From Verrucomicrobiota bacterium (lineage in GTDB: Bacteria; Verrucomicrobiota; Verrucomicrobiia; Limisphaerales; JAHEOI01), in NCBI GenBank assembly GCA_018610125.1, contig JAHEOI010000172.1, forward strand, positions 1 to 7,144: a stretch of 7,144 nt of DNA, given 5' to 3'. Shown here piece by piece: positions 5,595-7,144 of this stretch (the stretch's first letter is position 1; each line of letters starts with the position of its first letter). Under the pieces are notes generated by a model, which was not told where the DNA came from, did no database searches, and saw nothing but the letters and a program-made list of their open reading frames with translations. The translations under genes were made by a program, and so were the position numbers.

Positions 5595-6469
5595 AGGTGC
5601 TTTGCGTTCATGCTCACTTTGACGACTTTGAATTGACAGCGGGCGGTATTTTTACGCTGTGGCGGCAACAGTTGGGCGATGAGCTGCGGGCCAAGGTGGT
5701 TATATGCACCGACGGGGAGGCGGGTCATCACGAGCGCCCCCGCGAAGAGACCGGGCGGCTTCGACTCCGGGAACAAGAGGCTTCGGCGGAGATCGGGCAA
5801 TATGAGATGGAACAGCTAAGGTATCCGAGCGGGGAAGTGCCGCGTGAAGCTTGCCTTCAAGCGTCTCCCCTCTTCCTGGCGGCGCTTTGGAAGACCATTC
5901 GGGATTTTGAGCCGGACTATCTTTTCTGTCCTCCGCTTCCGACCGACCCGCTGGCCGGGATCCATGTCGATCATGTCGCCGTTGCCGACGCCGTCCGCAA
6001 GGTCGCTTACATGGTGAATGTCCCGCACGCGTTTACACCGGAATATCCGGTCGATGAGACGAGTTCGAGGTCATGCAAGGTGCCGGTGGTGCTTAACGTC
6101 TATGACAGTTACATGGCCGGAGAAAATGCGTGCGATCTCGTCGTTGATATCGAAGAGGTGTTCGATACGGTTTGTCGGATGGCTTACTGTCATCAGACTC
6201 AGATCATGGAGTGGCTGCCTTGGGTGGGGCGACATCGAATGGCGAAGCCGGCCTCGTTGGAGGAATGGCGTGAGAGCTTGCGGCAGCGATTCCTACGGGA
6301 ACAAGCGATGTTGGGCCTGAAGACCGAGCGCATAATCGAAGCCTTTACCGTGACGGCCTGGGGGAGCGTCCCAACCGAAGAGGCGCTTTTGCGTGACTTT
6401 CCGAACGTCCTGTCGGCAGAGTCGGATCTGGCCCGGTTGCGTGACCGACTCAAGCGTTGGGGGGGATGA
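5591..6469 (+). CDS. PIG-L/LmbE-family zinc-dependent deacetylase
   Basis: The family comprises zinc hydrolases that remove acetyl groups from N-acetylglucosamine-type substrates (GlcNAc-PI, mycothiol and bacillithiol precursors, antibiotics). Here the substrate is unknown. The start ATG 5591 overlaps the coaE stop in an ATGA; an in-frame ATG at 5585 would add only two residues. The N-terminus MKVLCVHAHFDDFELTAGG holds the metal and catalytic motif, normally AHPDDxE, here with Phe in place of Pro; His and both Asp are kept. Next come VVICTDGEAGHH and the RPREETGRLRLREQEASAE helix typical of the family. The third metal-ligand region is PLAGIHVDHVAVADAV, around residues 120-135. The second half, to residue 292, contains HAFTPEYPVDET and MAYCHQTQIMEWLPWVGRH. 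This looks like a longer subfamily of about 290 residues rather than the short BshB type. No signal peptide is seen, so a cytoplasmic location is likely. Translational coupling with coaE is probable. Confidence 0.88.
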   Translation: MKVLCVHAHFDDFELTAGGIFTLWRQQLGDELRAKVVICTDGEAGHHERPREETGRLRLREQEASAEIGQYEMEQLRYPSGEVPREACLQASPLFLAALWKTIRDFEPDYLFCPPLPTDPLAGIHVDHVAVADAVRKVAYMVNVPHAFTPEYPVDETSSRSCKVPVVLNVYDSYMAGENACDLVVDIEEVFDTVCRMAYCHQTQIMEWLPWVGRHRMAKPASLEEWRESLRQRFLREQAMLGLKTERIIEAFTVTAWGSVPTEEALLRDFPNVLSAESDLARLRDRLKRWGG

Positions 6470-6496
6470 CCCGCTCGTCTGTTTGCGGTCACCAAA

Positions 6497-6534
6497 GTAG
6501 AAGCGGCTGCCAGCCGCTACATTCCCACCTTTTT
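6497..6534 (+). terminator. GC-rich hairpin between convergent genes; possible terminator or dispersed repeat
   Basis: AGCGGCT (6502-6508) and AGCCGCT (6512-6518) form a perfect 7-bp stem with a three-base loop, flanked by GTAG and TAC that extend the symmetry. A run of five T (6530-6534) follows, but about 11 bases beyond the stem, which is too far for a classic intrinsic terminator on the plus strand. On the minus strand no strong T-run follows. The position between the convergent stops (6469 and 6567) fits a terminator. The wider GTAG-stem-TAC shape also resembles short interspersed repeats. Confidence 0.4.
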
Positions 6535-6566
6535 ATTGTGCCGGAACTTTTGCAAAGAACGATATT

Positions 6567-7144
6567 TCAGTCTCGTTGGTCGGAGTTGCTCGCGGGCCGG
6601 AGATAATGCGATTGAAATCCCTTTGAGGTGACTATTTTGGGCTGATCCTCCGGCTTCCGGGTGATCCTGGCTTCAACATTCGGTTTTTGTTTGATAAGCT
6701 CGAGGCCCTTTTTGGGACCAAGGACGCCGACGACGGTGGCGAGGCTGTCCGCGGTGGTGCAATCCGGGGCGATCACGTGGACGAGGCTGTGGTCGGTGAG
6801 ACCGAGGCCGGTTCGTGGATCGACGATATGAGAATAACGTTTTCCATCGATCACAACGAATTGGAACATATCGCCGGAAGTAGCCAATGCGCTATGGGTC
6901 AACTGGACGAATCGCGAAGGGGCGGCCCTTGGCTCGAGCGGGGCAATTCCGATGCGCCATCCGGGCTGCTTGGGCGGAGCGCCACTGACGGCGAGGTCGC
7001 CACCTCCGGAAACAAGGGCGTGCCGAATGCCGTTTTGGGAAAGGATGGCCATTGCCTCATCAACAGCGAAGCCTTTCGCGATCCCGCCCATATCGAGCTG
7101 CATATTCGGGGCGGTAAGCCGCACCGCTTGTTTTTCCGGATAGA
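6567..7144 (-). CDS. apbE: ApbE-family FAD:protein FMN transferase, C-terminal part (5' end outside window)
   Basis: The minus-strand frame is open to the right edge (YPEKQAVRLTAPNMQL precedes the core), so the GTG at 7124 is not the true start; about 191 residues are visible of a family usually 300-350 long. ApbE enzymes move FMN from FAD onto a Thr or Ser of target proteins such as NqrB, NqrC or RnfG, normally on the outer face of the cytoplasmic membrane, with Mg2+. Family motifs appear in order: LDMGGIAKGFAVDEA, LVSGGGDLAVSG, HSALATSGDMFQF, KRYSHIVDPRTG, and ADSLATVVGVLGPKKGLELI. The DPRTG and ATSGD blocks carry the usual flavin and metal-site residues. The C-terminus (SNSDQRD) is polar and unremarkable. 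The N-terminal half, where a signal peptide or lipobox would be, is not in the window. The gene converges on the deacetylase gene and belongs to a different transcript. Confidence 0.93.
   Translation of the reverse strand, partial: YPEKQAVRLTAPNMQLDMGGIAKGFAVDEAMAILSQNGIRHALVSGGGDLAVSGAPPKQPGWRIGIAPLEPRAAPSRFVQLTHSALATSGDMFQFVVIDGKRYSHIVDPRTGLGLTDHSLVHVIAPDCTTADSLATVVGVLGPKKGLELIKQKPNVEARITRKPEDQPKIVTSKGFQSHYLRPASNSDQRD

Noticed and set aside
5365..5622. Plus-strand frame of 85 codons across the coaE/deacetylase junction
   Set aside because: It is out of frame with both well-supported genes and its translation is low-information and Arg/Ser-rich, typical of a shadow.

Overview
The window looks like part of a chromosome from a Verrucomicrobiota-like (PVC group) bacterium. 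The lineage is inferred from protein style, not from a marker gene. The signs are long exported proteins built from lamin-tail, PPC-like and InlB-like repeat modules, and C-termini ending in a characteristic R[FY]YR[AV] motif. Base composition is moderately GC-rich and looks even across the window. I see no mobile element, CRISPR array, tRNA or rRNA.

Nucleotides 1-4830 hold three consecutive forward genes for predicted exported, probably surface-associated proteins. The first is the C-terminal part of a lamin-tail-domain protein that begins before the window. Eleven bases later comes an 829-residue multidomain protein: signal peptide, Thr-Asn-rich region, two PPC-like beta domains flanking an Ig-like domain, an InlB/B-repeat-like module and a jelly-roll-like module. 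The third is a smaller exported protein of about 274 residues resembling the choice-of-anchor type. All three end in versions of the same roughly 50-residue C-terminal module. This suggests one shared sorting, anchoring or folding function at the cell surface.

Nucleotides 4831-5012 are non-coding and rich in inverted repeats. Just upstream of coaE, several Shine-Dalgarno-like purine tracts can pair in mutually exclusive ways with CCTCC-type tracts, which is what one expects of a translationally controlled leader. I could not match it to a known riboswitch class. It is the most interesting non-coding signal here.

Nucleotides 5013-6469 hold coaE (dephospho-CoA kinase, last step of CoA synthesis), followed with an ATGA stop/start overlap by a PIG-L/LmbE-family zinc deacetylase. 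The two are very probably translationally coupled. After a short convergent intergenic region containing a GC-rich hairpin, the minus strand carries the C-terminal two thirds or so of an ApbE-family FAD:protein FMN transferase that runs off the right edge.

No defence, secondary-metabolite or selfish system is evident. The best leads are the shared C-terminal module and the coaE leader.
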